Shown here one piece after another: positions 5,536 through 7,856 of a DNA stretch of 7,856 nt. Origin of the DNA: Gammaproteobacteria bacterium (GTDB taxonomy: Bacteria; Pseudomonadota; Gammaproteobacteria; Chromatiales; Chromatiaceae). The stretch is taken from the NCBI GenBank assembly GCA_024277555.1, contig JAJRUY010000212.1, positions 1 to 7,856 on the forward strand, read 5' to 3'. Position 1 is the first letter of the stretch. Every line of letters starts with the position of its first letter. Position numbers and translations under genes: made by a program. The notes beneath the pieces were generated by a model, which was not told where the DNA came from, did no database searches, and was given only the letters and a program-made list of their open reading frames with translations.

Positions 5536-5552
5536 TTTAGACTAATTCTATA
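5536..5552. promoter_or_regulatory. Irr-type (ICE-like) inverted repeat over the peroxidase -10
   Basis: TTTAGACtaaTTCTATA matches the iron control element bound by Irr in rhizobia (TTTAGAA-N3-TTCTAAA) at 12 of 14 fixed positions. The inner dyad TAGA-N5-TCTA is perfect. It lies just downstream of the FNR site and overlaps the -10, where a bound repressor would block polymerase. The gene next door encodes an Irr-like protein. The assignment is inference, and AT-rich promoter sequence can match by chance. Confidence 0.5.
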
Positions 5553-5554
5553 AT
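5549..5554 (+). promoter_or_regulatory. Consensus -10 (TATAAT) of the peroxidase gene
   Basis: A perfect TATAAT places the transcription start near 5560-5561. No consensus -35 is present; the FNR site takes its place. The resulting leader to the ATG at 5702 is about 140 bases, long for this kind of gene, and holds a hairpin (GGAACC at 5605-5610 with GGTTCC at 5625-5630) and a short ORF. Confidence 0.7.
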
Positions 5555-5598
5555 TGCCGCTGCTGATCGTAAGGTATTGGCATTGAGGTGGTGGGTGA

Positions 5599-5658
5599 AT
5601 GTCTGGAACCATGAGACGCTTGCAGGTTCCGGTAATTCCCATCTTTGTATGTAAATGA
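5599..5658 (+). CDS. Possible 19-codon leader ORF before the peroxidase gene
   Basis: Within the peroxidase leader, an ATG at 5599 is preceded 7 bases upstream by a good ribosome binding site, GAGGTGG (5585-5591). It opens a frame of 19 codons (MSGTMRRLQVPVIPIFVCK) that stops at 5656-5658, 44 bases before the peroxidase ATG. A hairpin of the leader, GGAACC with GGTTCC, lies inside it. I recognise no function. It could be a translated leader peptide, or chance. Confidence 0.3.
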   Translation: MSGTMRRLQVPVIPIFVCK

Positions 5659-5701
5659 GCGGCTATTCATGCTCTGCAGTATATTTTAGGTGATAGATAC
5701 A

Positions 5702-6691
5702 ATGAAAAAAGGAAGTGTTTTTTTAGCAATGGCGGCGAGCCTGGGGCTGGTTTCTGCGTCGATTGCCGCAGAACCAATTCAGGTGATCAAGCCTGTACAA
5801 AATGTAAATCTTGCCCAGGTTGAGCTGGGCAAAAAACTGTTTTTCGACCCCAGATTGTCCATTTCAGGATTCATTTCCTGTAACTCCTGCCACAACCTGA
5901 GTATGGGCGGTAGCGATAATCTGAAAACTTCCATTGGGCACAAGTGGAGCCAGGGTCCTATCAATGCGCCTACAGTACTCAATTCCAGTCTGAATCTGGC
6001 TCAGTTCTGGGATGGCAGAGCCAAGGATCTCAAGGAGCAGGCGGGCGGCCCCATCGCCAACCCTGGTGAAATGGCTTCCAACCATACTCTGGCCGTAGAT
6101 GTGCTGCAGTCCATTCCAGAGTATGTGCGTGAATTCCAACTTGTTTTCGGCAGCGACAAAGTGGACATAGATAAGGTCACCCAGGCCATTGCCGAGTTTG
6201 AGAAAACCCTGGTGACGCCGAATTCACGATTCGACCTGTGGCTGCTGGGCAAGAAAGATGCTTTGACCCAGGAAGAGCTGGCGGGCTACAACCTCTTCAA
6301 GAGCAGCGGCTGTACAAGTTGCCACAATGGCTCGGCGGTTGGAGGCAACTCGTTCCAGAAAATGGGCGTGGTCAAACCCTACAAAACCAGCAACAAGGCA
6401 GAAGGTTTGTTTGCAGTTACTGGAAAGGACGCAGACAGGTTCAAGTTCAAGGTGCCTACGCTGCGTAATGTGGAGCTGACCTATCCGTACTTCCATGACG
6501 GTGAGGCGGAAACCCTTACCGAAGCTGTAGATGTTATGGGGCGCTTGCAGCTGGGCAAGAAATTCAGCGAGAAGGAAAATGCACAGATCGTGGCTTTCCT
6601 CAAGACCCTGACGGGAGAACAGCCCAGTTTCCTGATGCCGATTCTTCCTCCTTCAACGGATAAGACACCCCGCTCCAAGCCTTTTGACTAA
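5702..6691 (+). CDS. ccpA: Periplasmic di-haem cytochrome c peroxidase
   Basis: The enzyme reduces H2O2 to water in the periplasm with electrons from cytochrome c or a similar carrier. The 329-residue precursor starts with a signal peptide (MKK, hydrophobic to residue 20, probable cleavage after A23 in SIAA-EP). There are two c-type haem sites: CNSCH (60-64), the peroxidatic haem, and CTSCH (204-208), the electron-entry haem. Other family residues are H80 in IGHKW (distal ligand in the oxidised enzyme), W103 in FWDGRA between the haems, E123 in NPGEM (catalytic glutamate), YFHDG (263-267) and M279, the likely axial ligand of the second haem. The ATG at 5702 has AGGTGA 8 bases upstream and gives a normal signal peptide; GTG 5690 would add four residues before it. 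The gene is single, with its own FNR-type promoter and a strong terminator, downstream of an Irr-like regulator. Confidence 0.95.
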   Translation: MKKGSVFLAMAASLGLVSASIAAEPIQVIKPVQNVNLAQVELGKKLFFDPRLSISGFISCNSCHNLSMGGSDNLKTSIGHKWSQGPINAPTVLNSSLNLAQFWDGRAKDLKEQAGGPIANPGEMASNHTLAVDVLQSIPEYVREFQLVFGSDKVDIDKVTQAIAEFEKTLVTPNSRFDLWLLGKKDALTQEELAGYNLFKSSGCTSCHNGSAVGGNSFQKMGVVKPYKTSNKAEGLFAVTGKDADRFKFKVPTLRNVELTYPYFHDGEAETLTEAVDVMGRLQLGKKFSEKENAQIVAFLKTLTGEQPSFLMPILPPSTDKTPRSKPFD

Positions 6692-6712
6692 ATCGGATTG
6701 GTGACGGCTCTG

Positions 6713-6772
6713 GAGCCTGCCGGGTGTATGCGTTGTGGTTGACAACGCTGTGCCCGGCAGGCTCTTTCTTTT
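6713..6772 (+). terminator. Strong intrinsic terminator of the peroxidase gene
   Basis: GAGCCTGCCGGG (6713-6724) pairs perfectly with CCCGGCAGGCTC (6753-6764), followed by TTTCTTTT. An inner stem, GCGTTG (6730-6735) with CAACGC (6743-6748), lengthens the structure. It begins 21 bases after the peroxidase stop. On the opposite strand no T-run follows the stem, so it is less likely to stop the facing ABC transporter gene. Confidence 0.88.
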
Positions 6773-6795
6773 GGGGAAACGGAAGAGCTTGTGCG

Positions 6796-7856
6796 CTATT
6801 CCTGTTTGCCATACAAGCTGGCATATAGGCCATTTTCCCGGATCAATTCATCGTGCCGGCCCTGTTCCACAATGCGTCCCCCCTCGAATACCAGTACCCG
6901 GTCTGCCTGTTTTACAGCGCTCAGGCGGTGAGCGATGATAATGGTGGTGCGGTGCTGCAGAAAATCCGCCAGACTCTGGTGCAGTCGGGCTTCGGTGTCG
7001 GTATCCAGGGAAGACGTGGCCTCATCCAGAATCACCACTTCAGGCTCGCTGAGAATCATGCGCGCCACCGCCAAGCGCTGTCGCTGGCCTCCGGAAAGGC
7101 GCACGCCATCCCGTCCGATGCGGGTTTCCAGCTGCTGCGGCAGTTCTTCGACAACTGTTTTTAGCTGGGCGATTTCCAGCGCCTGCCAGATTGCCTGATC
7201 AGTAATAACCGCTCCCAGGGTGATGTTCATGCGCACGCTGTCATTGAGTAGGGCGGGGTGCTGCAGTACCGTGGCCACGTTGTCGCGAACCACATCCAGG
7301 CCAATTTCCGTTACCGGAATATTCTCGAAGCAGACGCAGCCGCTGCGGGGCAGATACAGGCCCAGAAGGATTTTCACCAAGGTACTTTTGCCGCCACCGC
7401 TGGCTCCGACCAGGGCGATTTTTTCCCCGGCCTTGATATTGAGATTCACGTCCTGCAGGATCAGCGGCCCATCGCCATAGGCAAAGCTGATGTTCTGCAT
7501 TTGTATGGATACGGTTTTGCGCCCGGCAAAAGGATTTTTCTTGTGCGGGAAGCGCGGCTCCAGCTTGACATCCACCAGTTCGTTGATGCGTCCCAGGGCA
7601 GCGCGGGCGGCGTGATATGCATACTGGATATTCAGCAGTTCCTGCACCGGACCCATCATGAACCACAGATAGGCGAATACCGCCAGCATTTGCCCGATGC
7701 TGAGATCGGAATAAAGCACCATGAACATGCTTACAGTGCGGAATACGTCAAAACCAAACAGAAACACCATGAAAGACATGCGCGTTGCCGCATCGCTTTT
7801 CCACGCATAGTTGGCGGAGCTGCTGCGGATGCGATCCGCCTTGTCGATAATCCGCA
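6796..7856 (-). CDS. ABC exporter, fused membrane and ATPase domains, 5' end missing
   Basis: The frame stays open to the right edge, so the start is outside; 352 residues are visible. ATG 7779 is internal: the 25 codons upstream continue an ordinary exporter sequence (ending SDAATRM). Visible residues 26 to about 75 are the last membrane helices, and the rest is a complete ATP-binding domain. Its motifs are the A-loop tyrosine in FAYGDGP (Y126), Walker A GASGGGKST (150-158), the Q-loop (Q198 in VLQHP), signature LSGGQ (253-257), Walker B VVILDEA (273-279) and H-loop H309 in IIAHR. This is the MsbA-like half-transporter architecture, working as a homo- or heterodimer in the inner membrane. 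The substrate cannot be told from this part. It converges on the peroxidase gene and shows no obvious link to the anaerobic genes. Confidence 0.92.
   Translation of the reverse strand, partial: RIIDKADRIRSSSANYAWKSDAATRMSFMVFLFGFDVFRTVSMFMVLYSDLSIGQMLAVFAYLWFMMGPVQELLNIQYAYHAARAALGRINELVDVKLEPRFPHKKNPFAGRKTVSIQMQNISFAYGDGPLILQDVNLNIKAGEKIALVGASGGGKSTLVKILLGLYLPRSGCVCFENIPVTEIGLDVVRDNVATVLQHPALLNDSVRMNITLGAVITDQAIWQALEIAQLKTVVEELPQQLETRIGRDGVRLSGGQRQRLAVARMILSEPEVVILDEATSSLDTDTEARLHQSLADFLQHRTTIIIAHRLSAVKQADRVLVFEGGRIVEQGRHDELIRENGLYASLYGKQE

Overview
The window looks like a chromosomal stretch from a facultatively anaerobic, nitrate- or nitrite-respiring gammaproteobacterium. I infer this from close similarity (recalled, not searched) of several proteins to E. 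coli and Pseudomonas counterparts, from moderately high GC, and from gene content: oxygen-independent ubiquinone synthesis, NnrS and a di-haem cytochrome c peroxidase. The species cannot be named from the sequence.

Left part (1-3056): the 3' end of a YhcC-like radical SAM gene runs into ubiU and ubiV on the + strand, with an 11-base gap and then a start-stop junction. ubiT lies on the - strand, tail to tail with ubiV and only 4 bases away. UbiU, UbiV and UbiT together make ubiquinone without O2. UbiU and UbiV keep all the cysteines that bind their 4Fe-4S clusters.

Middle (3057-5022): ubiT and nnrS diverge from a 123-base region holding one near-perfect FNR/Anr/Dnr-type site. nnrS encodes a 12-helix haem-copper protein of nitric oxide stress. 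Its end overlaps a 63-residue protein with a zinc-ribbon-like N-terminus and one membrane helix. About 470 bases without a gene follow, holding two unrelated repeats: a dispersed double-hairpin repeat (4588-4655) and a 109-base element bounded by perfect 22-base inverted repeats (4702-4810). A good sigma-70 promoter for the next gene lies beyond them.

Right part (5023-7856): a cysteine-free Fur-family regulator, most like Irr/PerR, precedes a periplasmic di-haem cytochrome c peroxidase. The peroxidase promoter has a perfect FNR site (TTGATcgaaATCAA), a perfect TATAAT at class II distance, and an Irr-type inverted repeat overlapping the -10. A possible 19-codon leader ORF lies in its 5' leader. 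A strong intrinsic terminator ends the gene. An ABC exporter on the - strand faces it and runs out of the window.

The common theme is anoxic respiration and its hazards: a quinone pool made without oxygen, plus defences against NO and peroxide, probably wired together by an FNR/Dnr regulator, with the local Fur-family protein adding iron, haem or peroxide input at the peroxidase promoter.
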